Notes: a model not told the origin generated them from the sequence alone. Shown: positions 15,538 through 24,877, numbered from the stretch's first letter. The stretch is DNA of 64,000 bases from Acidimicrobiales bacterium (GCA_016794585.1 JAEUJM010000043.1:62001-126000), one strand, 5' to 3'. Made by a program: numbers and translations.

Positions 15538-17035
15538 CGACCTGGGCCCCGCCGCCCCCACCCCGCCCATCGCCCTGGCCGGCGGCGCCGCCGCCGTGTC
15601 CGACCGACTGGGCAGCGCGCGGGTCGACGTGCCCGACGCACTGGTCGAACGCCTGGGTGGCATCTGCCCGGTCGACACCGACGCCGGGGCCCTCGGCGAG
15701 GCCGGGCGGGATTGGTGGCCCCTCGCCATGACTTGGGCCCTCGACGGCCAGGTCGGCGCCCGCGCCGGGGTGGTGGCCCGCCCCACGACGGCCGCGCAGG
15801 TGTCCGAGGTACTGCGGGCGTGCAACGAGGCCAAGGTGCCCGTCACGGCAGCCGCCGGCCGCAGCGGCGTCTGCGGCGGCTCGGTCCCGGTGCACGGCGG
15901 CGTGGTGCTCGACCTCTGCGGGCTCTCCGGCATCGTCTCGGTGGACGACGACTCTCTCCTGCTCGACGTCCTGCCCGGCACCTTCGGCGACCATCTCGAG
16001 GCCGAGCTCCGCGACGGGCACGGCCTCACCTTGGGGCACTGGCCGCAGTCCATCACCCTCTCGACCGTCGGCGGCTGGCTGGCCTGTCGGTCCGCGGGCC
16101 AGCTCTCCAACCGCTACGGCAAGATCGAGGACATGGTCGTGGGCCTCGACGTGGTCCTCGCCGACGGCCGCACCATCCACACCGGAGGCGCGCCCCGGGC
16201 CGCCGTCGGCCCCGACCTCAACCAGGTGTTCGTCGGCTCCGAGGGCACCCTCGGCATCATCGTCGGCAGCCGCCTGCGCCTACACCCCGCGCCCACCCAC
16301 GAGCGGCGGGGCGCGTGGGGCTTCGACTCCTTCGCCGCCGGCCTCGACGCCTGCCGGCGCATCCTGCGACGGGGCGGGCGCCCAGCGGTGCTGCGCCTCT
16401 ACGACACCGTCGAGTCCGACCGGAACTTCCAGACCGGCGACGCCCACCACGTCGTCCTGGCGCTCGACGAGGGCGAGGCCGCCGTGGTCGACGGCTCGTG
16501 GGCCATCGTCGCCGAGGAGTGCGCCGGGGCCGACCCGCTCGACGAGGCACTCGTCGAGACGTGGATGGGCCACCGCAACGACGTGTCCGCCCTGGAGAAG
16601 CTGATCTCAGGTGGCCTGGTGGTCGACACCATGGAGATCAGTGGACCGTGGGCGGCCCTGCCCGGCATCTACGAGGCCGCCATCGCCGCCATCAAGGGCG
16701 TCGAGGGGGCCCTTGCCGCCAGCGCCCACCAATCCCATGCGTACACCGACGGCGCCTGCCTCTACTTCACCTTCGCGGGCAAGCCCGCCCCCGACGCGAA
16801 GGACGCCTTCTACCGTGCCGTCTGGGACGCGGGCACCCGGGCCGTGCTGGACCACGGGGGCGCGCTCAGCCACCACCACGGGGTCGGCCTAAACCGCTCC
16901 CGCTTCGTGCGCGAGGCGCTCGGCCCGGCCTTCGACGTCCTCGTCGACCTCAAGGGCGCGCTCGACCCCAACGGCATCCTCAACCCCGGCAAGCTCGGCC
17001 TGCCGAGCCCGTTCGGCGAGGTCGGCGCCTGGTGA
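15530..17035 (+). CDS. FAD-binding alkyl-DHAP-synthase-like oxidoreductase
   Basis: 501 residues. An FAD-linked oxidase (PCMH) domain occupies ~70-260: ARPTTAAQVSEVLRACNEAK, the AAGRSGVCGGSVPVHGGVVL flavin loop, and HWPQSITLSTVGGWLACRSAGQ. The C-terminal domain has GGALSHHHGVGLNRSRFV at ~446. The three-His run followed by GVG and Arg is typical of alkylglycerone-phosphate synthase and its bacterial relatives, and differs from D-lactate/glycolate oxidases. That enzyme swaps the acyl chain of acyl-DHAP for a fatty alcohol to make ether lipids. Its placement between glpD and glpK supports glycerophosphate chemistry. The ether-lipid role is inferred. Confidence 0.85.
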   Translation: MADDLGPAAPTPPIALAGGAAAVSDRLGSARVDVPDALVERLGGICPVDTDAGALGEAGRDWWPLAMTWALDGQVGARAGVVARPTTAAQVSEVLRACNEAKVPVTAAAGRSGVCGGSVPVHGGVVLDLCGLSGIVSVDDDSLLLDVLPGTFGDHLEAELRDGHGLTLGHWPQSITLSTVGGWLACRSAGQLSNRYGKIEDMVVGLDVVLADGRTIHTGGAPRAAVGPDLNQVFVGSEGTLGIIVGSRLRLHPAPTHERRGAWGFDSFAAGLDACRRILRRGGRPAVLRLYDTVESDRNFQTGDAHHVVLALDEGEAAVVDGSWAIVAEECAGADPLDEALVETWMGHRNDVSALEKLISGGLVVDTMEISGPWAALPGIYEAAIAAIKGVEGALAASAHQSHAYTDGACLYFTFAGKPAPDAKDAFYRAVWDAGTRAVLDHGGALSHHHGVGLNRSRFVREALGPAFDVLVDLKGALDPNGILNPGKLGLPSPFGEVGAW

Positions 17036-17051
17036 CGGCGCCCGCTCGCCG

Positions 17052-17438
17052 GTGAGTCGGCTCGACCCGCGCGCCGTCCTGATCGGCGCGACCGCCTCGC
17101 TCGTCATCGCGGTGCCCCCTGCGGTCCTGGCCCAGATCCAGTCCGACCGCGACGCGCTCGAAGGCTCCAACTGGGTCCTGATCCTGTTCGCCGTGGTCCT
17201 CATCGCGTTCATGATCGGCGGTTACGTGGCGGCGAAGCGCGCCGAGGGTGAGCCGCTCGCCAACGGTGCCCTGGCCGCCCTGCTCGCCTACCTGCTCGTC
17301 CAGGGCTACGGCGTCATGCGGCGCCTCGCCGACGGCGACGAGATCCGTTGGCTCGGCATCCTGTTCGCCGCGCTCCTCGCCGCGAGCTGCGGCACGGTCG
17401 GCGCCATCGTGGCCACGGCGCGCCGACGTCGGACGTGA
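17052..17438 (+). CDS. Small membrane protein in glycerol cluster (128 aa)
   Basis: GTG at 17052, 16 bases after the FAD enzyme. Hydrophobic stretches at about 8-28, 42-61, 72-90 and 99-122 predict four membrane helices. The loops are short and the C-terminus is Arg-rich (TARRRRT), suggesting a cytoplasmic tail. No transport motif is visible. Function unknown. Confidence 0.72.
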   Translation: MSRLDPRAVLIGATASLVIAVPPAVLAQIQSDRDALEGSNWVLILFAVVLIAFMIGGYVAAKRAEGEPLANGALAALLAYLLVQGYGVMRRLADGDEIRWLGILFAALLAASCGTVGAIVATARRRRT

Positions 17439-17521
17439 CGGCGAGCCCGTCCGCCTCGCTGCGCCGTGCCGTCGGTTCGGCCCGGTCGTGACATCGTGGA
17501 GGCCATGAGGGGGCAGCGACC

Positions 17522-18967
17522 ATGAGCATCCTGGTGATCGACGTGGGGACGAGCGGGGTGCGAGCGGCGGTCGTCCGGCCGGACACGACCGTCAGCTTCG
17601 AGCTCCACCAGGAGGTGCTCCCCGACTCGCCGGCGCCCGGGCTGGTCGAGTTCGACGCCTCGGCCATGGCGCAGAGCGCACTCGAGGTGGCCCGGGCGGT
17701 CCTCTCCGACCACGGCCCGGTGGACGCCGTGGGCATCGCCAACCAGCGGGGCTCCACCGTCGTGTGGGACCGCGCCACGGGCGAGCCGGTCGGGCCGGGC
17801 CTCGGCTGGCAGGACCTGCGCACGGTCGGCGAGTGCCTGATGCTCGGGGCCGAGGGCATCCGCATGGCGCCCAACGTGTCCGCCACCAAGGTGGCCTGGC
17901 TGCTCGACCAGGTCGACCCCGATCGCGACCGGGACCTCTGCTTCGGCACCGTGGACAGCTGGATCGCCTGGAACCTCTCGGGCGGCGACCTGCACGTGAC
18001 CGACATGAGCAACGCCGGGGTGACCGGGCTGGTCGACCTCGAGGGCTCCCCACGCTGGTCCGAGCGCATCCTCGAGCGCCTTCGCATCCCCGCCTCGATG
18101 CTGCCGAGCATCGTCGACTCCACGGGGATGGTCGGCGCGGCGAGTGCCCTGCCGGGCGCCCCGCCCATCGCCGGCATCGCCGGCGACCAGCAGGCCTCGC
18201 TCATCGGCCAAGGCTGCGTGCGGCGTGGCCTGGCCAAGGTCACCTTCGGCACGGGCGGCATGCTCGACCTCTGCCTCGGCCCGGACCGTGCCGCCTTCGA
18301 CGTGCGCGGCGAGGGCGGCACCTTCCCCATCGTCGGCTGGCGCGAGGCCGGCGAGCTGGTCTGGGGCCTCGAGGCGATCATGTTGTCGGCCGGCACGAAC
18401 GTCGAGTGGCTGCGTGACGACCTCGGCATCATCGCCACGGCGGCAGAGTCGCACGACGTGGCCAGCCAGGTCGACGATGCCGACGGCGTGGTCTACGTCC
18501 CGGCCCTGCTCGGCCTGGGCACGCCGGCGTGGGACTACGGCGCCCGAGGCGCCCTGCTGGGCATCACCCGGGGCACCGGTCGTCCCCACGTCGTCCGGGC
18601 GGTACTCGAGGGCGTCGCCCAGCGCGGCGCCGACCTCGTCGAGGCCGCCGAGGCCGACAGTGGCCTCGCCATCCCCACCCTGCGCGTCGACGGGGGCATG
18701 AGCGCCAACCCCACGTTCGTGCAGGCCGTGGCCGACGCCACCGGGCGCCCCGTCGAGGTGTCGCCGGTGCTCGAAGCCACCACCCTGGGGGCCGCCTTCC
18801 TCGCCGGTCTCGCCACCGGTGCCTGGGCGGGGTGGGACGACGTGGCCGCGGCGTGGCAGCCGAGGGCGACCGTCGAGCCCGCGACCGCCTTCGACCGTGA
18901 TCGCTGGCGTGACGCCGTCGCCCGCGCCGCCCGCTGGCACGAGGACCTCAGCGCCCTCGACTTCTGA
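17522..18967 (+). CDS. glpK: FGGY carbohydrate kinase, probable glycerol kinase
   Basis: 481 residues. The sugar-kinase/actin fold has the phosphate-1 motif MSILVIDVGTSGVRAAVV, GLGWQDLRT (glycerol kinases have WQDRRT), FGTVDSWIAWNLSGG-DLHVTDMSNA and GIAGDQQASLIGQGC, and the adenosine motif LRVDGGMSANPTFVQAVAD. The local motifs agree better with GlpK than with xylulokinase, and the glpD context agrees. Glycerol kinase makes sn-glycerol-3-phosphate from glycerol and ATP. A different sugar substrate is not excluded because overall conservation looks modest. Confidence 0.82.
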   Translation: MSILVIDVGTSGVRAAVVRPDTTVSFELHQEVLPDSPAPGLVEFDASAMAQSALEVARAVLSDHGPVDAVGIANQRGSTVVWDRATGEPVGPGLGWQDLRTVGECLMLGAEGIRMAPNVSATKVAWLLDQVDPDRDRDLCFGTVDSWIAWNLSGGDLHVTDMSNAGVTGLVDLEGSPRWSERILERLRIPASMLPSIVDSTGMVGAASALPGAPPIAGIAGDQQASLIGQGCVRRGLAKVTFGTGGMLDLCLGPDRAAFDVRGEGGTFPIVGWREAGELVWGLEAIMLSAGTNVEWLRDDLGIIATAAESHDVASQVDDADGVVYVPALLGLGTPAWDYGARGALLGITRGTGRPHVVRAVLEGVAQRGADLVEAAEADSGLAIPTLRVDGGMSANPTFVQAVADATGRPVEVSPVLEATTLGAAFLAGLATGAWAGWDDVAAAWQPRATVEPATAFDRDRWRDAVARAARWHEDLSALDF

Positions 18968-19086
18968 CCGCGGCGTCGGGAGACGTCCCGTTACGAAGAG
19001 CGCGCGCCTTACCGAAACTTGGATGTGACGCGGCCCGAGCGGCGCCGATACACGGGGGACGTTCCAACCAGGGAGGGAACCACCCC

Positions 19087-19965
19087 ATGTCACCGTCTGC
19101 CTCGAAGTCCCCGCTCACCAGGGTCACCCGACTCGCCGCCGGCCTGCTGCTCATCGCCGTGGTCGGCCTCGGCTACCTGGCCACCTCGGCCGGTGCCGCC
19201 GGCCGCGACCGCGACGGCGACGGCATGCCCAACCGTTGGGAGGTCAACCACGGCCTGAACGCCAACCGGGCCAACGCCCGCGGCGACAAGGACCACGACG
19301 GGCTCCGCAACATCGGCGAGTTCCGCCACCGCACCGACCCGAACGACGTCGACACGGACGACGACGGCTCCGACGACGTCGACGAGGTCCGCCACCACGG
19401 CACGGACCCCAACGATGCCGACAGCGACGACGACGGCGTGGCCGACGGCAACGAGGACAGCGACGACGACGGCATCGACGACGAGGACGAGGACGACGCC
19501 GACGAGGTCTGCGATGACGACAGCACCACCTCCGCCGAGCACGGCGCCAACCGCCACTCCGGCGACGGCGAGTGCGATGAGGACGACGACGACCACAGCG
19601 GCCCCGGCGGCGGCGATGACGACTGCTCCGTCGACGACACCACCACCACCGTCGCCGAGTCCGGCTCCGACGACTGCGGCATCGACGACGACGACGACTG
19701 CAGCACCGACGACACCACCACGACCACCGTCGCCGAGTCCGGCTCCGACGACTGCGGCATCGACGACGACGATGACGACTGCAGCACCGACGACACCACC
19801 ACGACCACCGTGGCCGAGTCCCACGGCGCCGACGACTGCACACCCGATGGAGACGACGACTGCAGCACCGACGACACCACCACCACGACCGTCACCGAGT
19901 CCCACGGCGCCGACGACTGCGGCATCGACGCCCCCGACGACAGCGACCCCGTCGTGACCGGCTGA
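19087..19965 (+). CDS. Secreted Asp-rich protein with TSP3-like and Cys-pair repeats
   Basis: 292 residues. A Sec signal peptide (TRLAAGLLLIAVVGLGYLAT-SAGAAG) precedes residues ~40-140 made of thrombospondin type-3-like calcium motifs (DRDGDGMPNRWE, DKDHDGLRN, DTDDDGSDD, DSDDDGVAD). The C-terminal ~110 residues hold four tandem units of the form DCS[TV]DDTTTT-TVxES-xxDDC, each with two cysteines and acidic linkers. A ribosome site (AGGGAGGGA) lies 9 bases before the ATG. TSP3 repeats bind calcium in known proteins; a calcium-stiffened, disulfide-stapled surface protein is inferred. Confidence 0.85.
   Translation: MSPSASKSPLTRVTRLAAGLLLIAVVGLGYLATSAGAAGRDRDGDGMPNRWEVNHGLNANRANARGDKDHDGLRNIGEFRHRTDPNDVDTDDDGSDDVDEVRHHGTDPNDADSDDDGVADGNEDSDDDGIDDEDEDDADEVCDDDSTTSAEHGANRHSGDGECDEDDDDHSGPGGGDDDCSVDDTTTTVAESGSDDCGIDDDDDCSTDDTTTTTVAESGSDDCGIDDDDDDCSTDDTTTTTVAESHGADDCTPDGDDDCSTDDTTTTTVTESHGADDCGIDAPDDSDPVVTG
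19625..19935 (+). repeat. Four tandem coding repeats, ~24-29 codons each
   Basis: The C-terminal part of the secreted Asp-rich protein consists of four near-copies built on TGC-AGC-ACC-GAC-GAC-ACC, with Thr runs of four or five codons, VAES/VTES and a closing Asp-Asp-Cys. The copies are similar at DNA level, which suggests recent expansion by slippage or recombination. Confidence 0.75.
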
Positions 19966-20015
19966 GTCACCGATCCCGAGCGCTGGGGGACGCCCCTCCA
20001 CCAGCGGTCGAACGT

Positions 20016-20056
20016 CCGGAGGCCACCGACCCACCCGCCGGGTCGGTGGCCTCCGG
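20016..20056. terminator. Strong 17-bp hairpin terminator
   Basis: Bases 20016-20032 and 20040-20056 pair perfectly over 17 bp (arm CCGGAGGCCACCGACCC) around a 7-base loop. It lies between the convergent Asp-rich gene (ends 19965) and phzF-like gene (ends 20132), so it probably terminates both directions. No U-tract is present. Confidence 0.75.
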
Positions 20057-20131
20057 CGCGTCAGGTCACTCGGGAAGGACGCGATGGCGGCTCGCTGCCC
20101 CGGGGCCCACGGAGTCAGGCCGGGCCGGTGC

Positions 20132-20962
20132 TCACAGCTCGACCGCGCCCCGGATCCTCGTGGTCGTGGCGCCGCCGACCCAGATGGCGCCGGCCGCGTC
20201 CTGGTCGACCTCCACCAGGCCGTGGCGGCCCAGGACCGTGCCCTGCCGGGAGCGGTAGGGGGCGGTGAGCGCGCCGTCCCGGAGCATCCAGCAGGCCAGG
20301 GACGCGTTGAGACTGCCCGTCACGGGGTCCTCCACCGTGACGCCGTCCTTGGGGAAGAAGGCCCGCACCTCGATGGCCGCTTCGTCGTCGTCGGGCAGCC
20401 GGGTGAAGGCGCCCACCTTGCACTCCCCCGGGGCGGCCTCCAGAGCGAGCAGCTGGTCGAGCGAGCCCACCTCGAGGGCGATCCACCCGGGCCCGTTGTC
20501 CACCCACTCCGCCCGCAGCACCGACGCCGGGTCGAGCTGCACCTGGCGGCACGCTTCGGACAGGACCTCCGGATCGACCGGCCCGGACCGGAGGAGCGGC
20601 GGCGCCTCGAAGGCCAGTTGCCCGTCCGAGCTCGAGCGGAGGGTCACCAGCCCCACGCCGCACTCCTGCACGAGGTCGCCGCCCTTGGGCCGCCCACCCG
20701 CCTCCCGCCAGGCGTGGGCGCTGCCGAGCGTCGGATGGCCGGCGAAGGGCAGCTCGAAGCTCGGGGTGAAGATGCGCAGCCGGTAGTCCGCGCTCGGATC
20801 GGTCGGTGTGAGGACGAACGTCGTCTCCGAGAAGTTCATCCAGTGGGCGAAGCGCTGCATCTCCTCGTCGGACAGGCCGTCGGCCTCGAGCACCACGGCC
20901 ACCGGGTTGCCCGAGAACGGGCCCGTGTCGAAGACGTCCACCTCGAAGATCGGTCGCGGCAT
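20132..20962 (-). CDS. PhzF-family isomerase/epimerase
   Basis: 276 residues from ATG at 20962. The DapF-like fold shows PIFEVDVFDTGPFSGNPVAV, the catalytic glutamate region MNFSETTFV (E46), FELPFAGHPTLGSAHAW, and EDPVTGSLNASLACWM in the second half. PhzF enzymes catalyse proton shifts; one member isomerises DHHA in phenazine synthesis, but most members are uncharacterised. There are no phenazine genes here, so the substrate is unknown. The frame extends upstream to 21100 without homology. Confidence 0.87.
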   Translation of the reverse strand: MPRPIFEVDVFDTGPFSGNPVAVVLEADGLSDEEMQRFAHWMNFSETTFVLTPTDPSADYRLRIFTPSFELPFAGHPTLGSAHAWREAGGRPKGGDLVQECGVGLVTLRSSSDGQLAFEAPPLLRSGPVDPEVLSEACRQVQLDPASVLRAEWVDNGPGWIALEVGSLDQLLALEAAPGECKVGAFTRLPDDDEAAIEVRAFFPKDGVTVEDPVTGSLNASLACWMLRDGALTAPYRSRQGTVLGRHGLVEVDQDAAGAIWVGGATTTRIRGAVEL

Positions 20963-21125
20963 CCCGCGAGCGTCGCACGTCGCCGTGCCCGAACGGGCGT
21001 CGTTCCCTCGACCGGCGCCACTGGACGGCCGCGTGCACGCGGGGCCGGTCAAACCATGGGTCACGGTCGAGATCACCGATCCCGCCGCCGAACAGATCAA
21101 CTGGCCGCTGGAGCGATCCTGACAG

Positions 21126-22565
21126 TCAGCCCACGGGGTGGTCGGCGAAGATGACGCTGATCGAGTGGCCCGTCGACGCCCAGTTCGGGACGTTGACCGT
21201 CTGCGGGCGATCGGCGTCCCCCCTGGGCAGGTTGGTCACCGTGATGGTGCCGTCGGGCACGTCGGCACCCGGGAGGTACACGTCGACGCCGGCCTGGAAG
21301 GGCTGGGCGGAGAAGTACGGCAGCGGCTCGAGCGTGGACACCCCGGGCGTCGCGGCGTCGTCGTGCAGGTGCAGCGCGATGTCGGCGTTCCCTACGAAAT
21401 CGACGATCACGTTCGCCTCGGGTGCGTCGCCGCTGGCGCTGTTCGTGGCGACCGTCAGCACGTCCCGCTCGTCGCCGGGCCGATCGGCGTCGTCCTCGGC
21501 GTACCACTCGCGCATGCGCATGACGATGAGCGCGGCGTGCTCATCCCCGGTGTTGGTGTTGGCCCGGGTGGCGCCGTCGGGGCCCGAGGAGAGCAGGCGC
21601 ACCATGCTGCTGCTGCGCACCGAGGGCTGCAGGTACAGGTGATGCTGGACGTCGGTGTCGGGCGCGGACAACGCGTACTCGTAGTGCGCGCCGGAGGCCG
21701 CGACGAACGGCCCGAACGCTCCGTCCGCGCCGAGCTCGAAGGAGACGTGCGGCTCGTCGCCCAGCCGGGACCCGGTGTCGGGATCGACCTCCCACACGTC
21801 GAGCGTGGCGTCCTCGCGACCCGTGTTCGCCGGGAACTCGACGGCTCGGCCGGCCAGCACCACAGGCGCTTGCTGCGGCTCGATGTCGACGACTTCGGGC
21901 GCCTCGCCCACGAGGAACTCGTACTGGGCCTCGAACGACTCGGGGGACGTCGCCACCTCGACGTGCGACTGACCGGGGTTCGTCTCCTGCGTCGGAGCGA
22001 GGCAGGGCACCACCTCAGGGCAGGGAGCGCCATCGAGGGCGACGTACTTGGCCACCTTGGCGGCCCGGGCCGGGTCGGCCAGGTAGGAGCCGGACACGAA
22101 CGTCCCCCGCGAATGTCCGACCAGGTACACCTGCTCGGCATCGAACTCGGCCAGCGTGTCGTCGATCACCTCCTCGAGCCCGTCGGTGTAGCCGTCGACG
22201 TCGAAACCTGCGCCGTCGTGGTCGTAGGCGACGATCCGCTCCTGCGGATACCCGTTGGCCGCGAAGCGGATGGCCTGCGACTCGTACTGCTGGGCCGAGC
22301 CGGCGAATCCGTGCACGAACACGATGGGCAAGGCGACGTCGTCGGGCAGCGACGGCAAGGGGTCGGTGCCGTCCGGGTCGATGGCGGCCACGTCCCCGCC
22401 GGGCAACTCGGCGATGGCGGGATCGACCTGCTCCTGCGCCGCGGTCGTCTCGGTCGAGACCGCGACGTCGGTGCTCTCCTCGCCGCCGGACGAGCAGGCG
22501 GCGAGTGCCAGCAGCGCGGCGAGGCCGACCACGGTTCGTCGGCGCCCCCGGTGAACCGACCCCAT
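21126..22565 (-). CDS. Alpha/beta-hydrolase lipoprotein, lipase-like with C-terminal beta domain
   Basis: 479 residues from ATG at 22565. The signal peptide ends in the lipobox LAAC (Cys24), so the protein is probably lipid-anchored outside the membrane. The hydrolase domain has LPIVFVHGFAGSAQQYESQA (oxyanion HG), DHDGAGFDVDGY and the nucleophile elbow VGHSRGTFVSG. The C-terminal ~230 residues are beta-rich and hydrophobic-patterned, as in bacterial and archaeal lipases with an added lipid-binding barrel. A lipase or esterase role is likely; specificity unknown. The upstream in-frame segment to 22709 overlaps no homology and was excluded. Confidence 0.83.
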   Translation of the reverse strand: MGSVHRGRRRTVVGLAALLALAACSSGGEESTDVAVSTETTAAQEQVDPAIAELPGGDVAAIDPDGTDPLPSLPDDVALPIVFVHGFAGSAQQYESQAIRFAANGYPQERIVAYDHDGAGFDVDGYTDGLEEVIDDTLAEFDAEQVYLVGHSRGTFVSGSYLADPARAAKVAKYVALDGAPCPEVVPCLAPTQETNPGQSHVEVATSPESFEAQYEFLVGEAPEVVDIEPQQAPVVLAGRAVEFPANTGREDATLDVWEVDPDTGSRLGDEPHVSFELGADGAFGPFVAASGAHYEYALSAPDTDVQHHLYLQPSVRSSSMVRLLSSGPDGATRANTNTGDEHAALIVMRMREWYAEDDADRPGDERDVLTVATNSASGDAPEANVIVDFVGNADIALHLHDDAATPGVSTLEPLPYFSAQPFQAGVDVYLPGADVPDGTITVTNLPRGDADRPQTVNVPNWASTGHSISVIFADHPVG

Positions 22566-22719
22566 GGTGTGGCCAGCGTACTCAGCGGCCGCGTGCGGTC
22601 GACCGGCGGCTCGACGAGCGAACAGGCCCGGGTTCTCGGCACCTTCAGACCGCTCGGAACGGCTCGACGCTTCCCCGAACCGGAGGACTTCGGCGGTGGT
22701 GGGTGGCACACTTGAACGG

Positions 22720-23084
<365 letters not shown>

Positions 23085-23108
23085 CACCGGGCAGGCCGGG
23101 CTCGTCGC

Positions 23109-23954
23109 TCAGGCGCCGGCGGCCTGGCCGGTGATGGCGTCGAGCACCGTGGGCCAGTCCGTGCGGTCGAGGCCGTGGCCGGCACCCTCGAGGACCAGGA
23201 GGTGGGCACCGGGGATCTCCTCGGCGAGGGCCTCGCCGTGGGCGAGGGGGAACATCGGGTCGGCGCTGCCGTGGATCACGACCGTCGGAGCGGCGATGGA
23301 CGACAGCGGCGGTCGCTCCCTGCCGTCGTCGGCGATCTGATCGTGGTTCTGCAGCGCCGCGATGTCCGTGGCCCGCTCGACGTCGCGACGCACGAGATCA
23401 CGCATCGCCGCCTCGTCGAACGGGCGGACCCCGCCCGCGAGCAGCCGGGCGTAGGCGACCTGTCCCTCGATGACCGACGCCTCGTCCTCCCAGTCCACCG
23501 AGAAACCGGAGGCGAAGCGGAGGAACTCGTCCGTGGGTGGCGGCAGTTCACGATCGAGGGACAGCGCCGCGGTGGTGGTGATGAGGACCAGACCCTCGAC
23601 CCGGTCGGGGCGGTCGAGCGCGAGGAGCTGGGCGAAGGCGCCGCCGGCCGACACCCCGACCAGTTGCGCCCTCTCCACGGCGAGGGCATCGAGCACACCG
23701 ACGGCGTCGGCGACGAGATCGCCACCGGTGTACTCGGGCCGCCCGGGCTCAGAGGTCACCGAGCGACCCGTGTCCCGGTTGTCGTAGCGGATGACGTGGC
23801 GGCCCCGTCCCGCGAGCGAGCGGCAGAACGGCTCCTCCCACCACAACATCGAGGCACCGACGCCCTGCATGAGGAGGACGGCCGTATCCTGCGGCTCGCC
23901 GAAGGCCTCGACGCAGAGATCCACCCCGTTGGCCCGGACAACTCGTTCAGCCAC
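23109..23954 (-). CDS. Alpha/beta-fold hydrolase (281 aa)
   Basis: GTG at 23954 with GGGAG 6 bases upstream; an in-frame ATG at 23972 is possible. Motifs: VLLMQGVGASMLWWEEPF (oxyanion region), nucleophile elbow LVGVSAGGAFAQ, acid residue region VIHGSADPMFPL and catalytic His in GAGHGLDR. It resembles soluble hydrolases of the haloalkane dehalogenase/esterase class; substrate unknown. The start region, including ribosome site and GTG, is duplicated 37 bases upstream. Longer upstream extensions of the frame are not supported. Confidence 0.85.
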   Translation of the reverse strand: MAERVVRANGVDLCVEAFGEPQDTAVLLMQGVGASMLWWEEPFCRSLAGRGRHVIRYDNRDTGRSVTSEPGRPEYTGGDLVADAVGVLDALAVERAQLVGVSAGGAFAQLLALDRPDRVEGLVLITTTAALSLDRELPPPTDEFLRFASGFSVDWEDEASVIEGQVAYARLLAGGVRPFDEAAMRDLVRRDVERATDIAALQNHDQIADDGRERPPLSSIAAPTVVIHGSADPMFPLAHGEALAEEIPGAHLLVLEGAGHGLDRTDWPTVLDAITGQAAGA

Positions 23955-24007
23955 GACAACTCCCTGGTCCATCACCGACTCGTTCAGCCACGACGACTCC
24001 CTGGCCC
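23941..24007. repeat. Tandem duplication (37-bp offset) of a translation start region
   Basis: Bases 23941-23970 recur at 23978-24007 with 28 of 30 identities. On the minus strand each copy contains GGGAG, then TTGTC or TCGTC, then a GTG codon. The upstream copy starts a 14-codon frame (23991-23947) whose TGA overlaps the first codons of the hydrolase. Confidence 0.85.
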
Positions 24008-24218
24008 CCCACCGGGGACAGTCTGCCGCCGTCGGGGGCCTCGTCCGGGCTCCGGCGCTCGCAACACCGTTGCGCACTACCCGTCGTCCCCGACGGCGAG
24101 AACTCCCTCGAGAACGGTGGCGCTCGCGCCGGTCTGCGACGAAACCCTCGGCGTCCACCCGGGGCCGCGCTCTACGGTCGGTGTCCTGTCCCGCCGCCCA
24201 GACCCCGCGAGGCCCGAG

Positions 24219-24833
24219 GTGACCGACCACGACCCCACCTCCCCCGCCGCCGTCGGTCCCGACTCGTCCGCCGACCCCTGGGGCGGGCCCACGATCATGC
24301 AGACCGAGCGGCTCGTCCTGCGGCCGTTCCGCCGCGACGACGTCGCGCTCTACGCCGCCATCTCGGCCGACCCGGAGGTGATGCGGTACCTCGGCGGTCC
24401 GAGGGACCCGGCGTACACCGAGGAGCAGATGGCGGACAGCAACGGCACCTTGCGCCGCACCGGGGCGGGCATGGTCGCGGTCGAGCGCCGCGACGATGGA
24501 GCGTTCATCGGCGCCGTCGGCTTGTCGGTCGTGCCGTGGTTTCCGGACGACCTCCAGCTCGGATGGCGGCTGGTACCGCAGCACTGGGGGCACGGCTACG
24601 CCACCGAGGCCGCCCGAGCATGGCTGGCCCACGGCTTCGAAGTCCTCGGATGGGACCGCCTCACCGCCATGGCCGACGTGCCCAACCTCCGCAGCCTGGC
24701 CGTCATGGAGCGCCTCGGCATGCGCCGACTGCACGAGGTCGACCTCACCGAGGACGGCGAGCGGTTCCGGGTGGCGGTGTACGGCCTCACGGCAGGGGCC
24801 TGGCAGCTCCAGGAGGCCACCGGCAGGCGCTGA
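24219..24833 (+). CDS. GNAT N-acetyltransferase, RimJ/RimL-like
   Basis: 204 residues from GTG 24219 (178 if ATG 24297 is used; both have weak ribosome sites). The core has MQTERLVLRPFRRDDVALYA, acetyl-CoA loop LVPQHWGHGYATEAARAWL, and VPNLRSLAVMERLGMRR, typical of the RimJ/RimL branch. These acetylate N-termini or small amines; the target is unknown. It is divergent from the hydrolase gene, and the intervening ~265 bases hold the duplicated start region and nothing else recognised. Confidence 0.85.
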   Translation: MTDHDPTSPAAVGPDSSADPWGGPTIMQTERLVLRPFRRDDVALYAAISADPEVMRYLGGPRDPAYTEEQMADSNGTLRRTGAGMVAVERRDDGAFIGAVGLSVVPWFPDDLQLGWRLVPQHWGHGYATEAARAWLAHGFEVLGWDRLTAMADVPNLRSLAVMERLGMRRLHEVDLTEDGERFRVAVYGLTAGAWQLQEATGRR

Positions 24834-24858
24834 CCCCCGCATCTTGGGGATGGATCGG

Positions 24859-24877
24859 TATACCCCCTAGGGGTATC
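24859..24877. promoter_or_regulatory. CsoR-like copper operator
   Basis: TATACCCCCTAGGGGTATC lies 31 bases before the CopB start. The central CCCCTAGGGG is a perfect 10-bp palindrome flanked by ATAC and TAT, the form expected for CsoR/RcnR-family sites in front of copper-efflux genes. No csoR gene is in the window. Confidence 0.7.

Noticed and set aside
13774-16110. 778-aa minus-strand frame opposite glpD
   Set aside because: No domain or motif; composition is the complement of glpD and the FAD-oxidase gene.
20132-20962. Phenazine biosynthesis locus
   Set aside because: A single PhzF-family gene without other phz genes; the family is broad.
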